Shown here: piece after piece, positions 43,069 through 52,036 of the stretch
Numbering within the stretch: position 1 is the stretch's first letter
Layout: the number at the start of each line of letters is the position of its first letter
From: Nocardia sp. SYP-A9097
GTDB lineage: Bacteria > Actinomycetota > Actinomycetes > Mycobacteriales > Mycobacteriaceae
DNA: 64,000 nucleotides
Direction of reading: 5' to 3'
Assembly (NCBI RefSeq): GCF_009649815.1
Contig: NZ_WJIC01000004.1
Span: forward strand, 434,001 to 498,000
Position numbers and translations under genes: made by a program
The notes under the pieces: generated by a model
What the model was told of the DNA's origin: nothing
Database searches by the model: none
What the model saw: only the letters and a program-made list of their open reading frames with translations

Positions 43069-43146
43069 GCCGTCGCCGCCCGGACTCCCAGCCGCTTGCC
43101 AGGTGACTCCGATGGACCTGTGAGGAATGAGTCGTTCGATAGGTGG

Positions 43147-43428
43147 ATGACTCGCACTGCAGTAGTAGCCCGAATCGCCGCGGTCGGTATTTTCGCCGCC
43201 GTACCCCTTGCCGCGCTGGCCATTCCGGCCGGCGCGGACGCGAATGTGTCCGCTCCCAGCGATATCAGCCGCCCCGGTCATCACGATGACTGGGATCATG
43301 GCGACTGGGATCACCATGGGGACTGGGACCATCGCGGCGACTGGGATCGCCACGACCGCCCGGATCGCTGGAACAACTTGCCCCCGCTGCCGCCGATGCC
43401 GTTCTGCACCGGCTCCTTCGGCTGCTGA
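43147..43428 (+). CDS. Small secreted protein with D/W/H-rich tandem repeats, 93 aa
   Basis: A signal peptide (ARIAAVGIFAAVPLAALAIP, cut near AGADA) precedes about 32 residues of repeats of the type HDDWDHGDWDHHGDWDH, then a Pro-rich end with two Cys (PFCTGSFGC). The His/Asp repeats suggest metal binding outside the cell, an inference. ATG 43147 has AGGTGG directly upstream. It ends before a strong terminator. Family unknown. Confidence 0.68.
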   Translation: MTRTAVVARIAAVGIFAAVPLAALAIPAGADANVSAPSDISRPGHHDDWDHGDWDHHGDWDHRGDWDRHDRPDRWNNLPPLPPMPFCTGSFGC

Positions 43429-43468
43429 CATCCCCGCTCTCATAACCGGCCCAGCGCCCATAACCGGC

Positions 43469-43505
43469 GGAGCCCCTCTCGAAGAATCGAGAGGGGCTCC
43501 GTTTT
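43469..43505 (+). terminator. Strong intrinsic terminator
   Basis: Perfect 14-base arms GGAGCCCCTCTCGA (43469-43482) and TCGAGAGGGGCTCC (43487-43500), loop AGAA, followed by GTTTT. It ends the 43147 gene and is convergent with the zinc-ribbon gene on the other strand. Confidence 0.9.
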
Positions 43506-43517
43506 GCTGTATGACTC

Positions 43518-44171
43518 CTATTGCGCGCGACCGCAATTGGAGCAGAAGGCGGTGCCCGCCTGGATCTGATGGCCGCAGCCGGTGCAGTTGGTACGCAGGT
43601 CCAGCGCGGTGCCGCAGGAGCCGCAGAATCGGCCGCCGGTGGTATTCGCCGCGCAGGTGGGGCAGGTGACGCGGCTCGGCACCGACATGTCCTGGTTTTG
43701 CGTCCAGTCCTGCTGGTTGGCCGCATCGCGGAACTGCGAGCCGCGTGCCTCGGCCTGCGCCTGCGCCAGTTGATGCGCGGCCATGGGGGAGCAGCGGGTG
43801 CACTGGCCGACATGATCGTTCCAGCAGATCCGGGCGCAAACCCAGGAGCCGCACCCCGCGCAGAGCCGGAAATCGTCCTTCACCAGGTCGACGGCCTTGG
43901 TGAACGCCTTGTCCTTGGTGGCCGAAGCCGCACCGCCACTCCAGGTATTGGAGAAATCGTCGGCCGCGTTGGATACCTTGTGGATCGTCTTGGAGTAGTC
44001 GCCGAACAGATCTCGCAATACCCGCAGTACACCGCGCCCGCGTGAGAGATAGTTCTGCTCGAACGGCGACCGGTACGCGGTATTACAGCGATCGCAATGG
44101 AACTCCCACTGGAAACCATTGTCGTTGGAATTGTCGGAGTAGGAGCTGGTGAAGACGACCGGTGCGGTCAT
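43518..44171 (-). CDS. Multi-zinc-ribbon protein, 217 aa
   Basis: At least five CxxC knuckles are visible: FHCDRCNTAY near the N-terminus, CAGCGSWVCARICWNDHVGQ and CTRC in the middle, and CPTCAANTTGGRFCGSCGTA plus NCTGCGHQIQAGTAFCSNCG at the end (a double zinc ribbon). An SYSDNSNDNGFQWEF segment starts the chain. It likely binds zinc and mediates protein or nucleic-acid contacts in the cytoplasm. ATG 44171 follows AAAGGA; the longer frame from 44252 is not supported. No operon partner. Confidence 0.83.
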   Translation of the reverse strand: MTAPVVFTSSYSDNSNDNGFQWEFHCDRCNTAYRSPFEQNYLSRGRGVLRVLRDLFGDYSKTIHKVSNAADDFSNTWSGGAASATKDKAFTKAVDLVKDDFRLCAGCGSWVCARICWNDHVGQCTRCSPMAAHQLAQAQAEARGSQFRDAANQQDWTQNQDMSVPSRVTCPTCAANTTGGRFCGSCGTALDLRTNCTGCGHQIQAGTAFCSNCGRAQ

Positions 44172-44407
44172 GGCGGGAGTAATTCCTTTGCAGCTCAGCG
44201 AAGTTCGAACGTATGCGACCGGAGCCCCCGGGCCACGTGTCGTCAGGTTCATATCGCATGGCGTGCGGGGTCCGCAACAGGAGGGACGAATGCGGACACC
44301 ACGCCCGCCCCGAGAATCAGCGCCCCAGTAAGTCGGGGGTTACGAATCGATAACGGGCCAGCCGTCCTGCCGATGTGCGGGATGGGACTTCGGGAGAGGT
44401 GGATGGT

Positions 44408-45727
44408 GTGTTTCGGATTGTGACAGTCGGTGTGGTTGCCGCGATTACGGCGGGTTTACTGCTGGTCGGGCAACCCGCCGTGCGGGCTGACCCCGCACAG
44501 CAGCAGTGTGAGGTGAGTAGCGGGCGCACCCCGCAGAGCGCGAATCCGGAAGAGGTGGGCCTGGATTCGGCGGCGCTACAGCGCGCCGTCGACTTCGCGG
44601 CCGACCCGTCGCGGTTCACCGTGCAGATCTTCCGGAACAACTGCCTGGTCGCGGGCGGGCCCAATAACAAGCGCGCGGGCGGTATGGCGTGGAACCTGTG
44701 GAGCAGCACCAAGAGCGTGGTGTCGCTGGTGGCCGGTGCGGCCGTCGATGCGGGACTGCTGCGCCTGGACAGCGCGATTGACGCCTATCTGCCCGCGGGA
44801 CTGGGTGATTCGGCGCATCGGGCGATCACCGTGCGCAGCCTGCTCACCGAGACCTCCGGAATGCAGGTGGCCGTCGCCTCGGAGGGTGTCACCGGGCTGG
44901 TGCAACTCGACCCGAATGTGGTGGCGCAGGCCCTGGCCATGCCCATCGTGCATCCGCAAGGCACCCAGTGGCAGTACAGTCAGCGCGCGGTGGACCTGCT
45001 GGTGTATGTGGTGCAGCAGGCGGTGATGGAGGACTTCCAAGCCTTCGCGCAGCGGAAACTGTTCACGCCCTTGGGAATCGAGCGCACCGACTATCATTGG
45101 GCGCGCGATCGCAGTCAGAACACCTACGGGTACGCGCACCTGGTGCTGCCGCCGGACGACTTCGCCAAACTCGGCCTGTTGATCGCGAATCACGGGGATT
45201 GGCATGGCACACAGGTGATCTCGGCCGATTATCTGACCCGGGCCACCACCGCGACCGCCGCCAACGACTGCTACGGCTTCCTGTTCGTGGTGAACGGCCC
45301 CGACTGCGGTTCCATCTTCCCCGGCATGCCCGCCGACGCCATACAAATGTCGGGAATGATGCGGCAGGACAATACGATTGTGCCGAGTCTGGGACTGCTG
45401 GTCAGCTGGACCGGTGTGACCGTGCCCGGTGGTTCGGTCAGCTTCCCGCATGATGTGTTGCGCGCCTTGACCTTCGCGTTCCGTGATCCGGTCCTGGCCG
45501 ATCCGGGTCCGTACGAGGAGCATCCGGATATCAGCCTGGCGGATCCGATGATCTCCAATCCGACGGCCACCCTCGCCGCGCTGGGTCTGGGGCCGATGGC
45601 CTATCCGGGATGCGGGCTGCTGACCTGTCTCGACAAACCCCTCGCGCCGCCGGTGTCGGATTGGCCGCCGGGCTGCTACATAGTCGGCTGCTTCGGAACC
45701 GATCCGGCGACTCCCGGCATCCGATAG
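44408..45727 (+). CDS. Secreted serine hydrolase, beta-lactamase/esterase (class C) fold
   Basis: A hydrophobic signal (VTVGVVAAITAGLLLVGQPA) is followed by a class-C beta-lactamase-like domain. The SxxK motif is SSTKS (Ser about 99, Lys about 102 in mature-start numbering) and the second motif reads YSQ (about 190) in place of YxN. The third KTG-type motif is unclear. The C-terminus has a Cys-rich tail (GCGLLTCLDKP, GCYIVGCFGTD). Such proteins act as esterases, carboxypeptidases or amidases. GTG 44408 follows GGAGAGG; the frame is open from 44375. Single gene upstream of the copper ATPase. Confidence 0.85.
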   Translation: MFRIVTVGVVAAITAGLLLVGQPAVRADPAQQQCEVSSGRTPQSANPEEVGLDSAALQRAVDFAADPSRFTVQIFRNNCLVAGGPNNKRAGGMAWNLWSSTKSVVSLVAGAAVDAGLLRLDSAIDAYLPAGLGDSAHRAITVRSLLTETSGMQVAVASEGVTGLVQLDPNVVAQALAMPIVHPQGTQWQYSQRAVDLLVYVVQQAVMEDFQAFAQRKLFTPLGIERTDYHWARDRSQNTYGYAHLVLPPDDFAKLGLLIANHGDWHGTQVISADYLTRATTATAANDCYGFLFVVNGPDCGSIFPGMPADAIQMSGMMRQDNTIVPSLGLLVSWTGVTVPGGSVSFPHDVLRALTFAFRDPVLADPGPYEEHPDISLADPMISNPTATLAALGLGPMAYPGCGLLTCLDKPLAPPVSDWPPGCYIVGCFGTDPATPGIR

Positions 45728-45769
45728 GCCGCCCGCGGGATGACTCGCCGGTCACACCGGGCTGGCGAG

Positions 45770-45786
45770 ATACCCCCTGAGGGTAT
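45770..45786 (+). promoter_or_regulatory. CsoR-type copper operator in the ATPase promoter
   Basis: ATACCCCCTGAGGGTAT is a palindrome matching the CsoR consensus (TACCCC-N-GGGTA type). It ends 11 bases before the ATPase start, so it overlaps the promoter or start of transcription. CsoR binds Cu(I) and releases DNA. No csoR gene is in this window. Confidence 0.8.
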
Positions 45787-45797
45787 ATGGTCGGGCC

Positions 45798-47933
45798 ATG
45801 GATCAGGGACATGCCTCCCACGGCGAGATGGATCATGCCGAGCACGAGGCCATGAACGCCGGACATGCCGCAATGGATCACGCCGACCACGGGAGCATGG
45901 ACCACGCGGGCATGGATCACGCGGCAATGGGCCACGGCGGCCATGCCGGGCACTCGGGCATGTCCATGGACGATATGGCCCGTGACATGCGCAATCGCTT
46001 TCTGGTGGCGCTGGTCTTCTCGCTCCTGGTCATGTTCTGGTCGCCCATGGCGAAGGATATGTTCGGCCTGGATCTGCCGACCCCGCTCGGTCTGCGCCAG
46101 GACATCTGGGCGCTGATCCTGAGCCTGCCGGTGATCTTCTACTCCTCGACCATCTTCTTCACCGGCGCGGTCGCCGCGCTCAGGGCCCGCACCCTCGACA
46201 TGATGGTGCTGGTCGCCGTCGGCATCGGCGCGGGCTGGCTGTACTCCCTGATCATCACCCTCAGCGGCGGCGGCGAGGTGTTCTACGAGGCGTCGACCAT
46301 GCTCGCCACCTTCGTCCTGCTCGGGCACTGGTTCGAGATGCGGGCGCGCGGCGGGGCCAATGACGCCATTCGCGCCCTGCTGGACCTCGCACCACCGCGG
46401 GCCGTGGTCATCCGGGACGGTCGGGAGGTCGAAATCCCCACGGCCGAAGTGATTGTCGGCGATGTGCTGCTGGTGCGGCCGGGCGCGAAGATCGCCGTCG
46501 ACGGTCAGGTTGTCGAGGGTGAGAGCGAAGTCGACGAATCCATGGTCACCGGCGAAAGCCTGCCGGTGCACAAGGAACCCGGTGCGGCCGTCATCGGCGC
46601 GACCCTGAACAAGAACGGCGTGCTGCGCGTCGAGGCCACCAAGGTCGGCGCGGATACCGCTCTCGCACAAATCGTGAATCTCGTTCAGGAAGCCCAGAAT
46701 TCGAAGGCCCCCGGCCAGAAATTGGCCGACCGCGCGGCCTTCTGGCTGGTGCTGGTCGCATTGATGGGTGGCGCACTGACTTTGGTGGTCTGGCTGCTCG
46801 CCGGAGCCACCTTCGCCAAGGCCATGCTCTTCGCGATTACCGTCGTGGTCATCACCTGCCCCGACGCCCTCGGCCTGGCCACCCCCACCGCCATCATGGT
46901 CGGCACCGGGCTCGGCGCGAAACGCGGTGTGCTGTTCAAGAATGCGATGGCATTGGAGAGCGCGGCGCGTATTCAGACCGTCGTCATGGATAAGACCGGC
47001 ACCCTCACGAAGGGTGAGCCCGAGGTCACCGAAATCGTCACCGACGGGGTGATCACCGCCGCCGAACTCATCCCGCTGCTGGCCGCCGTCGAACGCGAAT
47101 CCGAGCATCCCCTGGCGGAGGCGGTCGTGAACTACGCCGCTGGCCACGGCGCGAATGGTGAACGGGCACAAGACTTCGAGAACGTCCCGGGTCACGGTGC
47201 CATTGCCACCGTGAACGGCCGCCGCGTGGTGGTCGGCAATCGCCGCCTGCTCGAACGCGAGGGCATCGACCTCGGCGACCTGGCCGCCGCCCGCGACCGC
47301 GTGGCCGGCGCAGGCCAGACCGCGGTCCTGGCCGCGGTCGACGGTAAGGCGACGGCGGTCATCGGCATTGCCGACGCGGCCCGCGAAACCTCCGCTCGCG
47401 CAGTACAAGACCTGCACGATATGGGCATCGAAGTAGTCATGCTCACCGGCGACAACGCGGCCACGGCTCAGCGCATCGCCGCCGAATTGGGGATCGACAC
47501 CGTCATCGCCGAGGTCCTGCCCGGCGACAAGGCCGACAAGATCGCCGAATTGCAGTCCACCGGAAAGAAAGTCGCCATGGTCGGCGACGGCGTCAACGAC
47601 GCACCCGCCCTGGCCCGGGCCGACCTGGGTATCGCCATCGGCGCGGGCACCGACGTGGCCATCGAAACCGCCGACCTGGTCCTCATGCGTTCCGACCCCC
47701 TGGACGTCCCCACCGCCCTGCGCATCGGCCGCGGCACCCTTCGCAAAATGCACCAAAACCTGACCTGGGCAGTCGGTTACAACACCATCGCGCTGCCGAT
47801 CGCGGCGGGCGTCTTCGAACCCGCCTTCGGCTTCACCCTGCGCCCGGAGATCGCCGCCCTCTCGATGTCGGGGTCCAGCGTGATCGTGGCGCTGAATGCC
47901 TTGTCGCTCAAGCGCTTGCGACTGCCGTTCTGA
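45798..47933 (+). CDS. P1B-type copper/heavy-metal ATPase with CPD motif and His/Met-rich N-terminus
   Basis: A metal exporter in the cytoplasmic membrane. Motifs include TGES (251-254), DKTGT (398-402, phosphorylated Asp), HP in ESEHPLAEA, and [10 protein letters not shown]. The intramembrane metal site reads CPD (354-356, [16 protein letters not shown]) where CopA has CPC and CopB has CPH. The N-terminus has about 55 residues of His/Met/Asp-rich repeats ([16 protein letters not shown]) instead of a ferredoxin-like domain, as in CopB-type pumps. The length of 711 aa is normal. The CsoR-like palindrome at 45770-45786 predicts copper induction. Metal specificity (Cu+, Cu2+ or Ag+) is uncertain. 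Confidence 0.9.
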   Translation: MDQGHASHGEMDHAEHEAMNAGHAAMDHADHGSMDHAGMDHAAMGHGGHAGHSGMSMDDMARDMRNRFLVALVFSLLVMFWSPMAKDMFGLDLPTPLGLRQDIWALILSLPVIFYSSTIFFTGAVAALRARTLDMMVLVAVGIGAGWLYSLIITLSGGGEVFYEASTMLATFVLLGHWFEMRARGGANDAIRALLDLAPPRAVVIRDGREVEIPTAEVIVGDVLLVRPGAKIAVDGQVVEGESEVDESMVTGESLPVHKEPGAAVIGATLNKNGVLRVEATKVGADTALAQIVNLVQEAQNSKAPGQKLADRAAFWLVLVALMGGALTLVVWLLAGATFAKAMLFAITVVVITCPDALGLATPTAIMVGTGLGAKRGVLFKNAMALESAARIQTVVMDKTGTLTKGEPEVTEIVTDGVITAAELIPLLAAVERESEHPLAEAVVNYAAGHGANGERAQDFENVPGHGAIATVNGRRVVVGNRRLLEREGIDLGDLAAARDRVAGAGQTAVLAAVDGKATAVIGIADAARETSARAVQDLHDMGIEVVMLTGDNAATAQRIAAELGIDTVIAEVLPGDKADKIAELQSTGKKVAMVGDGVNDAPALARADLGIAIGAGTDVAIETADLVLMRSDPLDVPTALRIGRGTLRKMHQNLTWAVGYNTIALPIAAGVFEPAFGFTLRPEIAALSMSGSSVIVALNALSLKRLRLPF

Positions 47934-48099
47934 GTTCGGCTATCGATTCGCTGAATTATTGCCGGATCGCGCTGTTGTCCGCCGCAGTGGCCTGGGTCAC
48001 GGAGTCTCGATCGAGTTGATCCGGTCATGAACGCATTGCCTGCCGCCCGGCGCATCTCGTGGACGGCGCCGCTCCGGCCGTCGGATTCCTGAGCGGGTC

Positions 48100-48684
48100 T
48101 CAGGCGCGTAGCAGCGCCGTCTGCACCTGGCGCAGGCGTTCCACATCGCCGCGGAATCCGGCCACGGCATCGTTGTAGAGGAACGCCTCCCAGAGCCGAA
48201 CCAGCGCGTACGCCAGGGTGTTCGGATCGATCGGCGGTTCGTACCCCTGGGTCTGCGCCCTCTCGATGAGTCGCTCGACAATTGCCACCGCCGCCGGATG
48301 CACGATTCCGTCACTGCGGGTGATCAACCGCAGGGCGGCGGTCGACTCATTGTCGAAATAGGTACGCAGCGAATCATTCTCGACCAGACTCTGTACGGTC
48401 CGATCCAGAATCTCGCTCAGCCGCTGACCGCCCTTGGCCCGGCTGCGCTTATCGGCATAGCCGATCATGCGCTCCAACTGCCGGGCAATGGCCGCGCCGA
48501 GCAGCCCGTCCCGGGATCCGAACCAGCGATAGATACTGGCCCGGCCCACCCCGAGCTGTGCGGCAATGGCGTGCACATCCAGCCGCTTACCCGCCAGGAA
48601 CATATCGATGGCGGCCCGGAGCACATCGTCCCGACTGGCCGACGCCGGTCTGCCCGGTGCCCTGGTCCCCTCCGCGCGCGTCAC
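48100..48684 (-). CDS. TetR-family regulator, QsdR-like
   Basis: The N-terminal helix-turn-helix is VHAIAAQLGVGRASIYRWFG (residues 37-56) after GRPASASRDDVLRAAIDMF. The C-terminal domain has conserved segments (KGGQRLSEILDRTVQSLVEN, STAALRLITRSDGIVHP) like QsdR-type regulators of Rhodococcus. The length of 194 aa is standard. GTG 48684 overlaps the patatin stop (GTGA), so the two genes form an operon. It may also control the divergent acyl-CoA dehydrogenase promoter at 49673. Ligand unknown. Confidence 0.85.
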   Translation of the reverse strand: MTRAEGTRAPGRPASASRDDVLRAAIDMFLAGKRLDVHAIAAQLGVGRASIYRWFGSRDGLLGAAIARQLERMIGYADKRSRAKGGQRLSEILDRTVQSLVENDSLRTYFDNESTAALRLITRSDGIVHPAAVAIVERLIERAQTQGYEPPIDPNTLAYALVRLWEAFLYNDAVAGFRGDVERLRQVQTALLRA

Positions 48685-49634
48685 GCGGAAAGCATAGGGG
48701 TCAGATACGCCGCGAGCGTGCGCGCGGTGACCGCCCGGCCGAGGCCGAGCGCCTCGCGCAGCACCGCGGGATCGCGATCCACCCGGCCGATATCGGGCGC
48801 GCTGTGCGGCGGGCGAATCTGCAGAATCGCCGGATCGGTGGCGAAATCCGCCTCGTCGCGGTGATGCTGTTGCACCCGGGTGCGCCACGGACCGACGGTG
48901 CCGGGCGCGTGCCGGGCCAGGAAGCGCGAGACCACCCGGCTCTCCAAAGTCGATGGTGGGCGCACGATTTCGTCCTCCCGGCGGGTACGCAACACCAGTA
49001 CCCGGGTCGCGCCCTGCGCCAAGGCCGTTCGAATCGGCACCGATTCGGAGAGTCCGGCATCGACATAGCGGCGCCCGCCGATCCGCACCGGCCGCCCGGC
49101 CAGGATCGGCAGACAGGTGGAGGCGCGCAGCGCGGCCTGTACGGAGGCGCTGTCGCTCAGGCCGGAGTGCAGATCGACCGCTTCGCCGGTATCGGCATCG
49201 GTCGCGATCGGATGGAAGGTGACCGGATTGGCCAGAATCGCCGGAAAATCCATCGGCACAATGCGCTCGTACACGGTGTGCACCAGGTATTCGGTATCCA
49301 CCACGCGTCCGCCGCGCAGCGCCCGCATCGGTGAGATGACCCGATTGATCACCTCGGGATGCCAGGCACGTTCGGAGTGCACGGCCCGCCCGCAGAGCAG
49401 CCACGCACCGTTCAAAGCGCCCGCCGAGGCCCCGTATACGGCATCGAAGCAGGGCAGCACGCCGAGCTCCTCGATGGCCATGGCCATGCCGTGCGAGAAG
49501 GCGCCGCGCGAGGAGCCACCTTCGATGACCAGCGCGAGCCGGTGCCCGTCGGTGCGTGCGCCGGGTGCGCTTTCCTCGCGGTGCCGGCGGGCGATGAGTT
49601 CGCCGACGCCGAGGGCGTGATCCTGCTCGGGCAT
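48681..49634 (-). CDS. Patatin-like phospholipase
   Basis: This acyl hydrolase cleaves lipid ester bonds through a Ser-Asp dyad. The oxyanion motif EGGSSRGAF precedes the nucleophile GASAG (Ser about 70 from the chosen start), and DAG in RRYVDAGLSESVP carries the Asp. The length of 317 aa is normal. ATG 49634 follows AAAGGGGA. It is translationally coupled to the TetR gene downstream and divergent from acyl-CoA dehydrogenases, which suggests fatty acid release feeding beta-oxidation. Confidence 0.88.
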   Translation of the reverse strand: MPEQDHALGVGELIARRHREESAPGARTDGHRLALVIEGGSSRGAFSHGMAMAIEELGVLPCFDAVYGASAGALNGAWLLCGRAVHSERAWHPEVINRVISPMRALRGGRVVDTEYLVHTVYERIVPMDFPAILANPVTFHPIATDADTGEAVDLHSGLSDSASVQAALRASTCLPILAGRPVRIGGRRYVDAGLSESVPIRTALAQGATRVLVLRTRREDEIVRPPSTLESRVVSRFLARHAPGTVGPWRTRVQQHHRDEADFATDPAILQIRPPHSAPDIGRVDRDPAVLREALGLGRAVTARTLAAYLTPMLSA

Positions 49635-49672
49635 GGGTCCCCTTTCGTGGCCACCGAGTCTACGGGGCTTAT

Positions 49673-49700
49673 TTGAGACATTAGATAGTCTGTGTATCAT
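49673..49700 (+). promoter_or_regulatory. Promoter of the acyl-CoA dehydrogenase operon with operator-like repeat
   Basis: TTGAGA (49673-49678) and TATCAT (49695-49700) are spaced by 16 bases, 36 bases before ATG 49736. An inverted repeat AGAC (49676-49679) / GTCT (49688-49691) overlaps the spacer and could be the site of the neighbouring TetR. Confidence 0.55.
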
Positions 49701-49735
49701 ATTCGACGCTAACCGAGACAATGGAGGGCCAACGC

Positions 49736-50899
49736 ATGAAATTGGCGCTGACCGAGGACGAGCTCGCCTTTCGTGACGAACTGCGCGCGTTCTACCGGAG
49801 CGAGATCCCGGCCGATATCCGGAACCGGGCCCGGCACGGACAGGAGTTGAGCAGGGACGACATCGTCACCAGCCAGCGCATCCTGAACAATCACGGGCTG
49901 GCGGTGCCGAACTGGCCGGTCGAGTGGGGCGGCCGGGACTGGACGCCGATCCAGCGGCATATCTGGCATGACGAGATGCAGCTCGCATCGGTGCCGGAGC
50001 CGCTCACCTTCAACGCGAACATGATCGGGCCGGTCATCGCCCAATTCAGTTCGCAGCAGCTGAAGGAACGCTTCCTGCCGCCCACCGCGAGTCTCGAAAT
50101 CTGGTGGTGCCAGGGCTTTTCCGAGCCCGAAGCCGGTTCCGACCTGGCCTCGCTGCGCACCACCGCGGTGCGCGACGGCGACCACTACATCGTGAACGGC
50201 CAGAAGACCTGGACCACCCTGGCTCGGTGCGCGGACTGGATCTTCTGCCTGGTGCGCACCGATCCGGACGCGCCCAAGAAGCAGGCCGGCATCTCCATGC
50301 TGCTGTTCCCGCTGGACACCCCCGGTGTCACGGTGCGGCCCATCGAACTCATCGACGGCGGCCACGAGGTCAATGAGATCTTCCTGGAGAACGTCCGGGT
50401 GCCCGTGGAAAACCTTGTCGGCGAAGAGAATCAGGGCTGGACCTACGCCAAGTTCCTGCTCGGCAACGAACGCAATGGCATCGCCTCGGTCGGGCAGACC
50501 AAGGTGCGGCTGTGGCTGGCCAAGGAGCAGGCCCGCGCCACCCGGCTGGGCGAGCGCACCATGCTGGAGGATCCGCTCTTCGCCACCCGCCTGGCCGAAC
50601 TCGAAAACGAGCTGCTGGCACTGGAATTGGTGCAGCTGCGGGTCGCCTCGGGTCCGTCGGACGGTAAACCGAACCCGGTCTCCTCGATTCTCAAACTGCG
50701 CGGCACCGAACTGCAGCAGGCCGTCACCGAACTCATGGTCGATATCGCCGGACCGGGTTCGGTTGTGCGCGAGGGTGATACGCCCGACTGGGCGCATCGC
50801 AGCACCGCCACCTACCTGAACTACCGCAAGACATCGATCTATGGAGGATCAAACGAGGTGCAGCGCAATATCATCGCCTCGACGATCCTCGGATTGTGA
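49736..50899 (+). CDS. Acyl-CoA dehydrogenase, subunit 1
   Basis: FAD enzyme that introduces a 2,3-double bond into an acyl-CoA. WWCQGFSEPEAGSDLASLRT is the first signature region and YGGSNEVQRNIIASTILGL the C-terminal one. The length of 387 aa is normal. ATG 49736 is favoured by GGAGGG seven bases upstream. The following gene encodes a second, shorter dehydrogenase, as in heterotetrameric FadE pairs of actinobacterial steroid or branched-chain degradation. Partner enzymes downstream (alcohol dehydrogenase) fit an alcohol or side-chain oxidation route. Confidence 0.9.
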   Translation: MKLALTEDELAFRDELRAFYRSEIPADIRNRARHGQELSRDDIVTSQRILNNHGLAVPNWPVEWGGRDWTPIQRHIWHDEMQLASVPEPLTFNANMIGPVIAQFSSQQLKERFLPPTASLEIWWCQGFSEPEAGSDLASLRTTAVRDGDHYIVNGQKTWTTLARCADWIFCLVRTDPDAPKKQAGISMLLFPLDTPGVTVRPIELIDGGHEVNEIFLENVRVPVENLVGEENQGWTYAKFLLGNERNGIASVGQTKVRLWLAKEQARATRLGERTMLEDPLFATRLAELENELLALELVQLRVASGPSDGKPNPVSSILKLRGTELQQAVTELMVDIAGPGSVVREGDTPDWAHRSTATYLNYRKTSIYGGSNEVQRNIIASTILGL

Positions 50900-50908
50900 G
50901 GCAGCAAA

Positions 50909-52036
50909 ATGGATTTCGATCTGACCGCTGAACAGGACATGCTGCGCGATACCGTGCGCGATATCCTGGCCCGCCGTTACACCCCCGAGCGCCGCACCGA
51001 GGTCATCGGCACCGAACTCGGCTGGGATCCGCAACTCTGGCAGACCTTCGCCGAGGTCGGCCTGCTCGGCCTCACCTTCGCCGAGGAAGACGGCGGCATG
51101 GGCGCGGGGCCGCTGGAAGCCATGCTGGTGCTCACCGAGATCGGCCGCCGCCTCGCTCCGGAGCCGCTGCTGGACTGCGCCCTGCTGCCGGGCGGGCTGA
51201 TCGCCGCCGTAGGCGCGGACGCGCAGCGAAAAGGCTTGCTGCCCAAGGTCGCCGAGGGTGAGCTGCGGCTCGCCTTCGCACACGCCGAGCCCAGCCTGCG
51301 CTGGCCGTCCACCGAACTCGCCACCCAGGCCGTGCCGCACGGTGACGGCTGGCAACTCACCGGCGTCAAATATCCGGTGCCGCACGGTGATTGCGCCGAT
51401 CTGCTGATCGTCAGCGTGGCCCTGGCCGAGGGTGGGCAGGGCCTGTTCCTGGTCGATCCCGCCGATCCGGGCGTGCGCCGCACGAGCTACCGCACCCATG
51501 ACGGATTGCGCGGCGCGACAATCGAATTCGACGGAGCCACCGCCGAACCGCTCGGCAATGTAGTCGATGCGAGCAATGCGATCGAGGCCGCCCTCGCGGG
51601 AGCGCAGGCCGCGCTCTGCGCCGAGGCGGTCGGTGCCATGGAGGAGTCGCTGCGACTCACCGCCGAATACCTCGAGACCCGCAAGCAGTTCGGCGTTCCG
51701 CTGCGCGCCTTCCAGGCCCTCACCCAGCGCGCCGCCGATATGTACGTCGCCCTCGAACTGGCGCGCGGTATGAGCATGTACGCCTCCATGTCCCTGGCGG
51801 ACGGCATTACCGATCCGGTGGTCGCCTCCCGCGCCAAACTGCGAATCGGCCGCTCCGCCAGGCATATCGGGCAGGAAGCCATTCAGCTGCACGGCGGTAT
51901 CGGCATGACCGCGGAGTACCCGGTCGGGCACTACACCGCGCGCCTGACCACCATCGAGCACACGCTCGGCGACTCCAGCGATCACCTGCGCCGCCTGGGC
52001 GAGTACGTCGGCGAGTACCAGATGGTCGAAATCTGA
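50909..52036 (+). CDS. Acyl-CoA dehydrogenase, subunit 2
   Basis: The N-terminal segment MDFDLTAEQDMLRDTVRDIL, a middle beta domain (LRLAFAHAEPSLRWP; a looser FAD loop than subunit 1) and the C-terminal QEAIQLHGGIGMTAEYPVGH are typical. The expected catalytic Glu region is weak, so this may be the non-catalytic partner of an alpha2-beta2 FadE complex. Nine bases after the first subunit gene and overlapping the next start by TGATG. Confidence 0.88.
   Translation: MDFDLTAEQDMLRDTVRDILARRYTPERRTEVIGTELGWDPQLWQTFAEVGLLGLTFAEEDGGMGAGPLEAMLVLTEIGRRLAPEPLLDCALLPGGLIAAVGADAQRKGLLPKVAEGELRLAFAHAEPSLRWPSTELATQAVPHGDGWQLTGVKYPVPHGDCADLLIVSVALAEGGQGLFLVDPADPGVRRTSYRTHDGLRGATIEFDGATAEPLGNVVDASNAIEAALAGAQAALCAEAVGAMEESLRLTAEYLETRKQFGVPLRAFQALTQRAADMYVALELARGMSMYASMSLADGITDPVVASRAKLRIGRSARHIGQEAIQLHGGIGMTAEYPVGHYTARLTTIEHTLGDSSDHLRRLGEYVGEYQMVEI

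Noticed and set aside
45531..47756. A 741-codon open frame antisense to the copper ATPase
   Set aside because: The translation is Gly/Asp/His-rich noise and the sense strand has all P-type ATPase motifs.
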